This document shows positions 27,761-36,720 of a DNA stretch of 64,000 bases, one piece after another. A model generated the notes under the pieces. The model worked only from the letters and a program-made list of their open reading frames with translations. It ran no database searches and had not been told where the DNA came from. The translations under genes and the position numbers were made by a program. Source of the DNA: an uncultured Kangiella sp. (GTDB taxonomy: Bacteria; Pseudomonadota; Gammaproteobacteria; Enterobacterales; Kangiellaceae); assembly GCA_947498625.1 (NCBI GenBank), contig CANMKR010000003.1, positions 310,001 to 374,000 on the forward strand, given 5' to 3'. Positions within the stretch are counted from its first letter, which is position 1. Each line of letters opens with the position of its first letter.

Positions 27761-28656
27761 TGTTTAGCTTTCAGTTTGACAAGCTCAATAGACAAGGCGA
27801 AATGCGCCAAGATAGTGATTTCATAAGGTCCGCTATTGATCACCCCAATACATTATTCTTGCCCCTATTTAGACAAAGGGTTTCAAGCACGGACAAAGGC
27901 GCCAATTGGTTAAACAAGAATGAGCTTGCTGAGAAGATTGGTAAGCTCTCAGATATTCACTTTATCTATTTAGGCTTAATTGATAAGCAACATTATTTTG
28001 CATACCGTGTCGCTAGCTTGGAAGCATTAGAAACCATCTCAACAAGCAGCAGCGACTTGCGCAACTTAATTGCGGTTCTCAATAAAAAGGATAGTTATCT
28101 GGTCAATGTCGCTACTGCTTTAAATCAATGGCATAGCGTCCATCAGTTTTGCGGTTATTGTGGTCATGAAACCTATGCCATGGATTTAGGTTTTGTGCGT
28201 AAATGCAGCAATCAGGAATGTGCTAAGCAACATTTCCCACGAACCGATCCGGCTATTATTGTTGCTATCACCCACACCGATGATAAAGGCCAGGAAAAAA
28301 TACTTTTAGGTCGCCAATCTAGTTGGGAAGATAATCGGTACTCTAATGTTGCAGGCTTTGTTGAGCCGGGCGAAAGCCTTGAGCAAGCCGTAAAAAGAGA
28401 AGCGTTAGAGGAAGTTGGAATTGAAGTAAGTCAGGTGGAATATATTGCATCGCAACCCTGGCCTTTCCCTCAATCGGTGATGCTCGGTTTTAAAGCCAAA
28501 GCGGTAACCACAGAAATCACATTAAAAGATAAAGAGTTGGAAAATGCGGCTTGGTTTTCACGTGAAGAAATTCACAACCTCATTAAAGCTGAAAAGTTAA
28601 TTCTGCCAATGAACTATTCTATCTCAAGGCATATTATCGAACTTTGGTTAAAGTGA
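27760..28656 (+). CDS. nudC: NAD(+) diphosphatase / NAD-cap hydrolase NudC
   Basis: This 298-residue nudix hydrolase cleaves NADH/NAD and removes NAD caps from RNA in characterised homologues. It shows a four-cysteine zinc ribbon (CGYCGHE...CSNQEC), a nudix box GFVEPGESLEQAVKREALEEVG, and the NADH-pyrophosphatase signature SQPWPFPQS. The ATG at 27760 overlaps the preceding stop by one base; the frame opens earlier, at 27709, without homologous sequence. The last codons are repeated as a degenerate 16-bp tandem array just downstream. Confidence 0.93.
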   Translation: MFSFQFDKLNRQGEMRQDSDFIRSAIDHPNTLFLPLFRQRVSSTDKGANWLNKNELAEKIGKLSDIHFIYLGLIDKQHYFAYRVASLEALETISTSSSDLRNLIAVLNKKDSYLVNVATALNQWHSVHQFCGYCGHETYAMDLGFVRKCSNQECAKQHFPRTDPAIIVAITHTDDKGQEKILLGRQSSWEDNRYSNVAGFVEPGESLEQAVKREALEEVGIEVSQVEYIASQPWPFPQSVMLGFKAKAVTTEITLKDKELENAAWFSREEIHNLIKAEKLILPMNYSISRHIIELWLK

Positions 28657-28718
28657 TCTTTGGTTAAAGTGAATTTTGGTTAGTACGAGCTTTGGTTAGA
28701 GTGAGCTTTAGTTAGAAG
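28639..28718 (+). repeat. Degenerate 16-bp tandem repeat, five units
   Basis: Five consecutive 16-bp units with the pattern GA-N-CTTTGGTTARAGT begin in the last codons of nudC and run into the nudC-epmA convergent gap. Units one and two differ at a single position; later units diverge more. It looks like expansion of the 3' end of the coding sequence. Confidence 0.85.
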
Positions 28719-28739
28719 GTAAATTCTTATTAAACGCTG

Positions 28740-29687
28740 CTAATATGCAGGAAATGCTAGAACTTGTTTAATCTGTTTCAAGTTCAATTGAATCATCAAT
28801 AACCTATCAAGCCCCAACGCTATTCCGGCGCATTGAGGCAAGCCACTTTCTAACGCCTGAATAAAGTTGCTATCGATATCAACTTCTTCTAAACCATTGG
28901 CTTTTCGCCATTGATTATCTGCCTTAAAGCGCTCTAACTGTTCATCAGGATCTTGTAATTCATTAAAACCATTAGCTAGTTCAAAGCCATCAATATAAAC
29001 TTCAAACCGCTGTGCAACTTTAGGGTTTTCAAGATCAATTTTCGCTAACGCCGACTGGCTAGCTGGAAAGTCAGTAATAAAAGCTATAGTATTGCCAACA
29101 CCAAGCTTAGGTTCTATTTTATCCTCAAATAATAGACTCAAATAATCATCACGCTCTAAATCACTAGGTAGCTCCCCCAGCATTTCTTGTGAAAAATCTC
29201 TTAATTGTTCTAAGCTGACGGTATAGGGATTAATATTTAAAAAGGTATCAAAAGCTTCTTGATAAGAATAATTAACTCTTTGCTTTTCGCCTAAAACTTT
29301 TAGCAACAATTCAAATGTTTCATCCATCAAGGTCCAGTGATCATAATCTACTCGATACCACTCCAGCATAGAGAATTCAGGGTTGTGTCGAGCGCCTGAT
29401 TCTTCTAGTCTAAAAGCCTTGCCAATTTGATAAATTGGACCCGAACCAGCCGCCAACAAACGCTTCATCGCATACTCTGGTGACGTTTGTAAATAACCAC
29501 CTGTTTTATAAACACCTGCAACTCGCATCGACTTCATATAGCGATCCGTCACCCCATGCTCCATCAACAAAGGAGTCTCAACTTCTAACACATTTTTTTC
29601 AGCAAAAAACTCACGGATCTGAGCATATAACTCAGCACGAGCTTTTAACGTTCCGATAGAACAGGAAGGTTGCCAAGCGCTAGACAT
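28740..29687 (-). CDS. epmA: EF-P--(R)-beta-lysine ligase EpmA
   Basis: This 315-residue class II lysyl-tRNA synthetase paralogue lacks the anticodon-binding domain. It attaches (R)-beta-lysine to Lys34 of elongation factor P. Visible motifs are motif 2, FRLEESGARHNPEFSMLEW, and motif 3, GIALGLDRLLM. It overlaps the 91-residue gene upstream by 8 bp and is two genes from efp, while epmB is divergent from efp. The whole EF-P modification pathway, apart from the optional hydroxylase EpmC, is therefore clustered here. Confidence 0.95.
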   Translation of the reverse strand: MSSAWQPSCSIGTLKARAELYAQIREFFAEKNVLEVETPLLMEHGVTDRYMKSMRVAGVYKTGGYLQTSPEYAMKRLLAAGSGPIYQIGKAFRLEESGARHNPEFSMLEWYRVDYDHWTLMDETFELLLKVLGEKQRVNYSYQEAFDTFLNINPYTVSLEQLRDFSQEMLGELPSDLERDDYLSLLFEDKIEPKLGVGNTIAFITDFPASQSALAKIDLENPKVAQRFEVYIDGFELANGFNELQDPDEQLERFKADNQWRKANGLEEVDIDSNFIQALESGLPQCAGIALGLDRLLMIQLNLKQIKQVLAFPAY

Positions 29688-29955
29688 CAGACTTATTTTC
29701 CTTAACTACAGTGTGAACAATATTGCTTACCACCGGTTCTTTCAAGGCAAGTAACTTTCTTATTAAAGAAGGCCTTTCCTCTATAAAGTTAGAAAACCGC
29801 TGCACATATTTAGGCTTATAATAACTTTTCCAGTTACCATCATTGTGATATTTAAACACATGGATAACTTCATTAATCTGGGAGGATATTTCGTTATTAA
29901 GCTCTGCACTAGACGTTAGATGATATATAAGTCCATCCATTCCATTGTTTTTCAT
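29680..29955 (-). CDS. Hypothetical protein between efp and epmA (91 aa)
   Basis: I do not recognise this family. The ATG at 29955 has a textbook AAGGAG six bases upstream, and the stop overlaps the epmA start by 8 bp, so it is almost certainly translated. The product is soluble, mixed charge, with a basic middle part (NWKSYYKPKYVQRFSNFIEERPSLIRKL written in two pieces: NWKSYYKPKYVQ and RFSNFIEERPSLIRKL). No signal peptide, cysteine cluster or nucleotide-binding motif is visible. Context would suggest a link to EF-P modification, but that is guilt by association only. Confidence 0.75.
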   Translation of the reverse strand: MKNNGMDGLIYHLTSSAELNNEISSQINEVIHVFKYHNDGNWKSYYKPKYVQRFSNFIEERPSLIRKLLALKEPVVSNIVHTVVKENKSDV

Positions 29956-30083
29956 ACAAACTCCTTAACGCAGGAAAAATTTTGTTAGACAAGGCTTGTT
30001 GTTAATTGAAATGCGGAATTGGCATTAGCCAATGAGCACAGTTCAATTAACAACGTAACGCAGTATAACGAAATTTTAACAAG

Positions 30084-30647
30084 TTAAGCGCGGGAAACGT
30101 ATTCGTTGGTACGTGTATCTATTTTCAACTTATCCCCAATATTCACAAACAAAGGCACTCTCACTACCGCGCCTGTATGCATGGTCGCAGGTTTCGAGCC
30201 GCCCCCTGAGGTATCACCCTTTAAACCTGGATCGGTGTCAGTCACTTCTAATACCACAAAATTTGGTGGGTTAATTTGAATAGGGTTACCGTTCCATAGC
30301 ATCACGTGACACTTATCTTGCTCAATAAGATATTTAGCATTATCACCTACCGCTTTGGAATCTGCTGAAACTTGCTCAAAAGTATCTGAATCCATGAAGT
30401 ACCAAAACTCGCCATCCGTATATAAATACTCCATTGAGGTATCTAAAATATCGGCTGTTTCAATAGATTCCCCAGATTTAAAAGTTTTTTCAACGGTTCT
30501 GCCCGTAAGTAAGTATAATACTTTGGTTTTACTGAAAGCTTGGCCTTTACCTGGACGAACGAATTGATTATCAACTACGCTGCATGGCTCGCCATCTAGC
30601 ATGATTTTGATACCGTTACGTAAGTCATTTGTAGTTATAGTGCCCAT
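30084..30647 (-). CDS. efp: Translation elongation factor P
   Basis: EF-P relieves ribosome stalling at polyproline. The 187 residues have the usual length, with the modifiable Lys34 in VRPGKGQAF and the C-terminal signature [16 protein letters not shown]. The ATG at 30647 is chosen because family members start exactly here (MxTxTTNDLRxGxKI) and AGAGGA precedes it. The 35 residues that could be added upstream (from 30752) are non-homologous and run into the divergent epmB coding region. Lys34 matches the presence of epmA and epmB. Confidence 0.96.
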   Translation of the reverse strand: MGTITTNDLRNGIKIMLDGEPCSVVDNQFVRPGKGQAFSKTKVLYLLTGRTVEKTFKSGESIETADILDTSMEYLYTDGEFWYFMDSDTFEQVSADSKAVGDNAKYLIEQDKCHVMLWNGNPIQINPPNFVVLEVTDTDPGLKGDTSGGGSKPATMHTGAVVRVPLFVNIGDKLKIDTRTNEYVSRA

Positions 30648-30670
30648 AAATCCTCTAAATTTAGCTAAAT

Positions 30671-31711
30671 ATGATTCAAAACGTGCAGATTCTACCTCGA
30701 AATGAGGCTTATTGGCAGGATAATGAGTGGAAAAAGTTACTTTCCTCGGCAATTGCTGATCCGAATGAGCTGTTGCACCTGCTTGAATTGGATATAGCCG
30801 AACTGCCCTATCAGTTGAATAGAGACCAGAGCTTTAAAACCTTAGTGCCTTTGAGTTTCGTAAAAAGAATGCAAAAAGGCGATGCTAACGATCCATTATT
30901 GCTACAGGTTTTGCCTCTTGCCCAAGAAAACGTCAAGGTTAGCGGTTACAGTGATGATCCTTTAGAGGAATCCACGGCCTTAGCACAAACCGGTATGGCC
31001 GGGTTATTACATAAATATCAAAGCCGCGTGCTGTTTATGTTGGCAACCCATTGTGCGATTAATTGCCGCTATTGTTTTAGACGCGAGTTCCCCTATCAAG
31101 AAAATCGCGCCAGCAAGCAAGACTGGCAGCAATTAGCTGAATATCTCGAAAAAAATCCGCAAATTAATGAAGTCATCATCAGCGGCGGCGATCCCTTGGC
31201 CGTTAATGATGCTTATCTGACAGAATTTGTTACTTTTATTGAGAAAATACCACAAATCATCAGACTAAGAATCCACACTCGACTACCAGTGGTAATTCCA
31301 CAAAGAATAACCACTAAACTCTTAAATTTAACTCAGTCTCGCTTGCAAATGGTGATGGTGATGCATGTCAATCACCCGAATGAAATCGATGAAAAGTTTA
31401 CCTTAGCAATGAAGAAATTAGCACAAGCGGGCTTCAGCTTATTGAATCAAAGCACCTTACTGAAAGGCATCAACGACTGCCCTAAAACATTATCAAAGTT
31501 AAGTGAAATGCTTTTTGCAGCCAAAGTAACTCCTTACTATTTGCATATGTTAGACCGCGTTAATGGCGCAGCTCACTTTGCTGTTTCAAGCACAGAGGCC
31601 AAGCTTATCTATACACAAATGCAAGCAAATCTAGCAGGGTTCCTAGTGCCTAAATTGGTGCAGGAAAAAGCTGGTGAGCCGAATAAGACCTTAGTGGATT
31701 TGACCATTTAA
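30671..31711 (+). CDS. epmB: EF-P-linked L-lysine 2,3-aminomutase EpmB
   Basis: This 346-residue radical-SAM, PLP-dependent enzyme converts L-alpha-lysine to (R)-beta-lysine for EF-P modification. The iron-sulfur cluster cysteines are C128, C132 and C135 ([10 protein letters not shown]), and the KamA-type glycine-rich motif SGGDPLA follows. Its start codon is only 23 bp from the divergent efp start, so each promoter must lie inside the other gene. No clear Shine-Dalgarno precedes this ATG, but the N-terminus matches family members in length. Confidence 0.95.
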   Translation: MIQNVQILPRNEAYWQDNEWKKLLSSAIADPNELLHLLELDIAELPYQLNRDQSFKTLVPLSFVKRMQKGDANDPLLLQVLPLAQENVKVSGYSDDPLEESTALAQTGMAGLLHKYQSRVLFMLATHCAINCRYCFRREFPYQENRASKQDWQQLAEYLEKNPQINEVIISGGDPLAVNDAYLTEFVTFIEKIPQIIRLRIHTRLPVVIPQRITTKLLNLTQSRLQMVMVMHVNHPNEIDEKFTLAMKKLAQAGFSLLNQSTLLKGINDCPKTLSKLSEMLFAAKVTPYYLHMLDRVNGAAHFAVSSTEAKLIYTQMQANLAGFLVPKLVQEKAGEPNKTLVDLTI

Positions 31712-31797
31712 AATCAATCACTTGCACATATTTAGGCTAGATTTTGCCAACGTCATTGGGTAATATAGACCAAGAATAAAGGAATAGGAGCATACCA

Positions 31798-33570
31798 ATG
31801 GCGCTAGCAGAAGGTCCGCTAGGTTTAACCGTTCGCGTTAAACTAGATGTTAATGTTGAAGAGATCCCAGACTCAGCAAGGAAAATTCAGCGCTGGTTAA
31901 AAGAATTGCCAGTGGTAGATTTGGGTGAAAGTGCCACCTTAGTTTTTCGTCTGCTTTACGATCTTAATCAATCATCCTTTACTCCTAGAGAACGATTACA
32001 GCTTCTTGAAGAGTTAAATGAAATTTCTGATCAGCTCATTAGTTCATTATCCGAAACCTATATTCACAGCCCGCTTAATCATGCGCCAAATTTAAAATCT
32101 GCTTCTGATTTAGTTCATGCCTTGGCTACTGAGCAAATTTTTGGTTACAACGCCGTAATCGAAGATTTAGTTGCCGATCCTGACCGCTTAGCCAAACAAA
32201 CAAAAACCGTATTTGTTTCAGCCTGCGCCAACGCGTTAAAATGCCAAGGACTGATTCAACTGCAACGTTATCAGCTCTATAAGACCGTCGCTTCAAAGGT
32301 ATGGCAACAGCAAAATATTATTTATGCCAAAGCATTAGAGCTGGGCGTTTTAGAGCAAAAGGTCAAAAATGAATCTTCTGATCTGCAATCCATCAATCAC
32401 CAATTTAAGCGGAATATAACATTATCAACTTGTAACCCTTTTCAAATGAAACATGGCGAAGTTAACGAGTGTTATCAAAGCTTGAATTTATTGTCGCCCT
32501 TGATTGAGGTTACGCCAAAAGTCAACTCACTGACTTTATACGCCTACTCCACCTCGCTAAACATTGCGCCGCAACCCAGCGATGCCATCGATAGTGAGAA
32601 TGACAACTGGCTAGGCATTGACTTAAACCAAGCTGTCGATGCTGTCGAAAACAATGCCATCGAAAATGGCCAGGGCTTTTTGGGTTTATTCCGAAAAAAT
32701 ACCAACTTAGAGCTGACTGAAAGCTTAAAAATTCATTTGATAGAACACTGGAAAACCGTCAAAAGTCGTAACTTTATTCGGGTTAATACTGATGATGTTA
32801 CTCAAGCAGCGATTGGTATGGCCGCCTCCCATCATTTTTTAGTGGAAAGGTTAGGAGAGGAAGTTCGCGAACGCTTCTTTGGCAAACCAAAAGAAAAACC
32901 GATGTTTGAAACCAGTGGTTTAAGCATTAAAGTTGAAGAAGACGATAGCCAACACAGTTTCGTTTGGAAACAAGAAAATACGTTTGGGAGCCACTCTAAC
33001 ACTCCAAGGGCAAATGATGCTTTTGATTCTATCTATAAGCCTAGGGATTACGAACAGCGTCGCGAGGCAAGTCAAGACAAGCCATTTAAGCCACTCAAAA
33101 CTCGCAATGCTTACGAGTGGGTGCCCAGTTTAATTAAAGACGTTAGTCCTGCTGGTTTTTGTTTGGCTTTTGAGAAGTCGCCGTCAAACCATGTGGAATC
33201 TAACGAACTGGTCACGGTACAAAACTACAAAAATGGTGAAATACAATATAACTTAGGTTTGATTCGCTGGAACCGCTGGCATAACCAAGAAAGTTTCTTG
33301 ATTGGAGTTGAGCTAATTTCTCCTCAAGCGACCCCGGTGCGGGCTACTTTGGACTGGGATTATGCCAAACCGGCCTATCATCATAATGGGCTTTTATTAC
33401 CTGAAATGCCTAATGTGGGGGTAGACAGCAGTATTGTTTTACCGCCTATGGGTTACCGCTCAGGGCAAACCGTGGCCATTATGACTCCGGACCAAGAATA
33501 TAAAATAGAACTCACTAAACGTATATTGCAAACCTCTAATTTTATTCAATTCCAGTATCAGCCAAAGTGA
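31798..33570 (+). CDS. Conserved protein with C-terminal PilZ-like region, next to the FimX-like gene
   Basis: This 590-residue protein has no signal peptide or membrane segment. The first 450 residues are helical and of unknown family. The C-terminal part (about 440-590) has PilZ-like beta sequences (VPSLIKDVSPAGFCLAF, LIRWNRWHNQESFLIGVELIS), but no clear RxxxR c-di-GMP motif. A gene of this type sits beside fimX and serB in Pseudomonas, as I recall. The context suggests a role in second-messenger or surface-motility signalling with the next gene. No specific biochemical role is known to me. Confidence 0.6.
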   Translation: MALAEGPLGLTVRVKLDVNVEEIPDSARKIQRWLKELPVVDLGESATLVFRLLYDLNQSSFTPRERLQLLEELNEISDQLISSLSETYIHSPLNHAPNLKSASDLVHALATEQIFGYNAVIEDLVADPDRLAKQTKTVFVSACANALKCQGLIQLQRYQLYKTVASKVWQQQNIIYAKALELGVLEQKVKNESSDLQSINHQFKRNITLSTCNPFQMKHGEVNECYQSLNLLSPLIEVTPKVNSLTLYAYSTSLNIAPQPSDAIDSENDNWLGIDLNQAVDAVENNAIENGQGFLGLFRKNTNLELTESLKIHLIEHWKTVKSRNFIRVNTDDVTQAAIGMAASHHFLVERLGEEVRERFFGKPKEKPMFETSGLSIKVEEDDSQHSFVWKQENTFGSHSNTPRANDAFDSIYKPRDYEQRREASQDKPFKPLKTRNAYEWVPSLIKDVSPAGFCLAFEKSPSNHVESNELVTVQNYKNGEIQYNLGLIRWNRWHNQESFLIGVELISPQATPVRATLDWDYAKPAYHHNGLLLPEMPNVGVDSSIVLPPMGYRSGQTVAIMTPDQEYKIELTKRILQTSNFIQFQYQPK

Positions 33571-33720
33571 TATTGTAAGAGCTTTTAAATAGATGCTTGC
33601 AGGGTTAGTAAGTTTTTACTTTTGTTAATATTAAAATACTGTTAAATTTGTGCTTCAGTTAATACATTTTTCTGCAAATCTGTTTAAGATTGTGCTCAAC
33701 GTTATTATAGACCACTACCA

Positions 33721-35784
33721 ATGACTAATAAGAAAAACACATCGATCAATACATTGATTTTCTCTCCTTCGGCCAATGAATGCGAAGAATTAGCAAGCCA
33801 ATTAAAAAATCTTGGTTTAGCCATACGTCATCAGCAAATTGCCAATAGCGAAAAGCTCAATGAGCAACTCAAGCAGAAAATTTGGCACTTGGCTCTATTT
33901 TCTAGCTCGATGGATAACTTTCCGGTTAAGCAGGCTTTATCGCTGTTGAAATCACAAAAAACTCTACTACCAGCCATTTACTTAGCGAATGAATATAGCG
34001 AGGAAAAGCGCTTAGATATGATGCGCTTGGGTTTAAATGACTGTGTCGATAGAGAAAACATCGATCTTTTATCATGGTTAGTCAAGCGCGAACAAAAAGC
34101 AGTAGCCAGTGAATTGATAGCTTTTGAAGCGAATAAACAAATTGTAGAGACCAGCAAGCGCAACGAGCTACTTCTGGATAGCTCCAAAGACGCGATCGCT
34201 TATATTGGCGAAGGGATGCATATTTATACCAACCCTACCTACTCAGAGCGTTTTGGTTACGATAATGATGACCTGGCCGCGCTAACCATTATGGATTTGA
34301 TTGCCGCCAGCGATATCCAAAAACTCAAAGATTTATTTAAAGAGCAAAGTGAATCTGGCGCAGAAGTAGAGTCGCTTATTCAGTGCAAAAAAGAAGATGG
34401 GACTGAGTTTGAAGCCATGTTTATCTTATCTTCGGCGGTTTATGATGAAGAACCGTGCTTACAGCTATTAGTTCGTGAAGTCGCCGATCAAACTGAACTG
34501 ATGGAAAAATTAAAAGAAGCCAGCTCGATTGACCAAGTCACTGGCCTTCTCAATCGACCTGCGTTTGTCAAAAAACTAACAGCGGCGGTAGAAAGTGCTG
34601 GCGAAACAGGCCTCGATTCAATTTTGTACTTTATTGAAATTGATGGTTATCAAAACTATTTATCCGAATTTGGTATCTCTGCCTGTGATGAGTTATTGGA
34701 TAGCGTCGCTAAATGGCTAACCTCTCAAACTCCTGAAGGCTCTAACAAGGGCCGTATTAGCGATAGTAGTTTCGCGATCTTACTCAGCGAATCAGACAGC
34801 CTGCCAAGTGAGTTAGCAAGATTGCTTTGTCAAGAAGTCAAAAATACTAGCTTTGAAATAGCCGGGCAAACCATCAAAATCACCTTCAGTATTGGTACCG
34901 TTACTACTACTGAAAATCAATTACAAGCTGGTAAATTCCTAGCTCAAGCAAACGCCATCTGTAACAAAGTTAAAAATGATGGTGGTGATGGCTTTAAAAT
35001 CTTTAATCCAACACTCGATACTCTTTTAAACGAGCAAGAAAAGGCTATTTACGACGAGTTTGTAGAAGCTAAAGAAGCTGGCAATATAAAAGTGCTGTAT
35101 CAACCAATGATGCCATTGAAAGGTAGTAGCAATCGTCAATATTTATCTTTCTTCCGTTATTTAAATGACAAAGGTGAGTTGATTTTAGGCGATGGAATTT
35201 TTAATATTTTTGAAAAATTAGGTATTGATGCAGAAATTGATCGCTTAAGTATTAAAACCGCCCTTAAAGAATTAGCCGACAAAGATAAAAACAAACGCTT
35301 AAAACTATTCACCAAACTTAGTCCAGGCACTTTGGTAACAGAAGATTTACTGGAATGGCTACTCGATGCCATTGAAAAAGCAGTGATTGAAACGAACCAG
35401 GTCGTATTGTGCATAGAAGCTGACATAGCGCAGTCTTATCTAAATCGCGTGAAAATTTTAAGAGAAGCTTTAGCTGGGTGTGATATAGGCTTATGTCTGA
35501 ATAATATTGGCATCAAGGACAAAGAATTAGTGGCTGAAGTGAAACCAAATTACATCACCTTAAGCGGCGAGTTCATTGATACCCTTAAGTCAGATGGTTC
35601 GGAAAAAGTAGTTGGGCTAACCAATGTTACTAATCAAAACAAAATCATGACAGTTGCAACTAAGCTTGAAGATGCCTCAACTCTGGCACTTATTTGGCCA
35701 TTAGGTATCGATTTTGCCATGGGTAACTATGTTTCCAAGCCGCTTGAAAACATGAACTACGACTTTACAGAGAATGATTTCTAG
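33721..35784 (+). CDS. FimX-like protein: REC-like, PAS, degenerate GGDEF and EAL domains
   Basis: This 687-residue cytoplasmic signalling protein has a degenerate receiver-like domain (about 10-115), PAS (145-250), GGDEF (262-430) and EAL (435-680). The GGDEF site reads ISDSSF (346-351) and the EAL signature reads YLSFFRYL (474-481). Both catalytic centres are therefore lost, and the protein is likely a c-di-GMP receptor rather than an enzyme. Architecture and position beside serB match Pseudomonas FimX, which controls type IV pilus assembly. Its stop overlaps the convergent serB stop in a shared CTAG. Confidence 0.8.
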   Translation: MTNKKNTSINTLIFSPSANECEELASQLKNLGLAIRHQQIANSEKLNEQLKQKIWHLALFSSSMDNFPVKQALSLLKSQKTLLPAIYLANEYSEEKRLDMMRLGLNDCVDRENIDLLSWLVKREQKAVASELIAFEANKQIVETSKRNELLLDSSKDAIAYIGEGMHIYTNPTYSERFGYDNDDLAALTIMDLIAASDIQKLKDLFKEQSESGAEVESLIQCKKEDGTEFEAMFILSSAVYDEEPCLQLLVREVADQTELMEKLKEASSIDQVTGLLNRPAFVKKLTAAVESAGETGLDSILYFIEIDGYQNYLSEFGISACDELLDSVAKWLTSQTPEGSNKGRISDSSFAILLSESDSLPSELARLLCQEVKNTSFEIAGQTIKITFSIGTVTTTENQLQAGKFLAQANAICNKVKNDGGDGFKIFNPTLDTLLNEQEKAIYDEFVEAKEAGNIKVLYQPMMPLKGSSNRQYLSFFRYLNDKGELILGDGIFNIFEKLGIDAEIDRLSIKTALKELADKDKNKRLKLFTKLSPGTLVTEDLLEWLLDAIEKAVIETNQVVLCIEADIAQSYLNRVKILREALAGCDIGLCLNNIGIKDKELVAEVKPNYITLSGEFIDTLKSDGSEKVVGLTNVTNQNKIMTVATKLEDASTLALIWPLGIDFAMGNYVSKPLENMNYDFTENDF

Positions 35785-36644
35785 AGACTTCTTGTAAATT
35801 CAAATAAATCAATCAAAGCCGCCATTGAGGAATCTTGTAACACCGAAGTGGCGCTTTGGTTAACCGCCGGTTTGGCGTCATAAGCAATTCCGATTCCGGC
35901 CTCTTGTAACATTAGTAGATCATTAGCACCATCACCAATCGCCATCGTTTGTTCTGAAGCAAGATTTAATTCGCTTCTCCACTCGTTTATAGCTTTGGCT
36001 TTTTCTTGCGCATTAATAATTATTCCTTCAACTTCTCCAGTTAATTCCTTATCGACTATTTGCAACTTATTAGCACGAATATAATTAAAGTCTATTTGTT
36101 GTTTTAAACTTTCAGCAAAAGGCATAAAGCCGCCTGAGGCAATGGCTAAGCGGCATTCATGACCAATTAAGTATTGGCAAAACTCTTTAACTCCAGGATT
36201 AAACTCAAGCTTAGCTGCTAAATCTTGAATCACTCTCTGCGGTAATCCGGCTAGATGTTTCACGCGCTGGCGTAAACTTTGATTAAAATCTAATTCGCCT
36301 TGCATTGCTAACTCAGTAATTAAAGAGACTTCCTGCTTTCTATTGGCATAATTAGCCAGCTCATCTATAACTTCTATTGGGATTAGCGTGGAGTCCATAT
36401 CAAAAACCACCAGCTTTGGTAGCTTTAACGGTGATAATGAAAAAATGTAATCTAACTGATGTAGTTCCAAGTGTGCTTTAATCGTTTGGAAATTCTGCTC
36501 AGCTATTTCAACTATCGCCAAGCTTTTGCAATTTATTGTAGGAGTGTGATTGATAGTGATTTTTTTAAAATCAAAGTTATTATCCAACAAGGCCTTTATG
36601 GCAACGGTTGAGTGACTAGAACTAATAATATACAAATAGGCCAT
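35781..36644 (-). CDS. serB: Phosphoserine phosphatase SerB
   Basis: This HAD-family phosphatase completes serine synthesis from phosphoserine. It shows HAD motif I DMDSTLI, motif II ASGG and motif III GDGANDLLML; the N-terminal region of about 90 residues is ACT-like and divergent. The start is ambiguous: ATG at 36644 (287 residues) is chosen, but an in-frame GTG at 36668 would add 8 residues, and neither has a clear Shine-Dalgarno. It is divergent from the YtjB-like gene, as serB is from ytjB in E. coli. Confidence 0.93.
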   Translation of the reverse strand: MAYLYIISSSHSTVAIKALLDNNFDFKKITINHTPTINCKSLAIVEIAEQNFQTIKAHLELHQLDYIFSLSPLKLPKLVVFDMDSTLIPIEVIDELANYANRKQEVSLITELAMQGELDFNQSLRQRVKHLAGLPQRVIQDLAAKLEFNPGVKEFCQYLIGHECRLAIASGGFMPFAESLKQQIDFNYIRANKLQIVDKELTGEVEGIIINAQEKAKAINEWRSELNLASEQTMAIGDGANDLLMLQEAGIGIAYDAKPAVNQSATSVLQDSSMAALIDLFEFTRSL

Positions 36645-36720
36645 TGAGAATATCGCTTTGGATTGCACAACAGGTTTTTAAAGTGTGCTATATTATTGAA
36701 AAATTTATGGAATATTACCA

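Noticed and set aside
28639-28718. CRISPR-like array
   Set aside because: Units are contiguous 16-bp repeats without spacers and without cas genes.
30648-30752. N-terminally extended EF-P (222 residues)
   Set aside because: The extra residues are not homologous to EF-P and overlap divergent epmB coding; the ATG at 30647 fits the family exactly.
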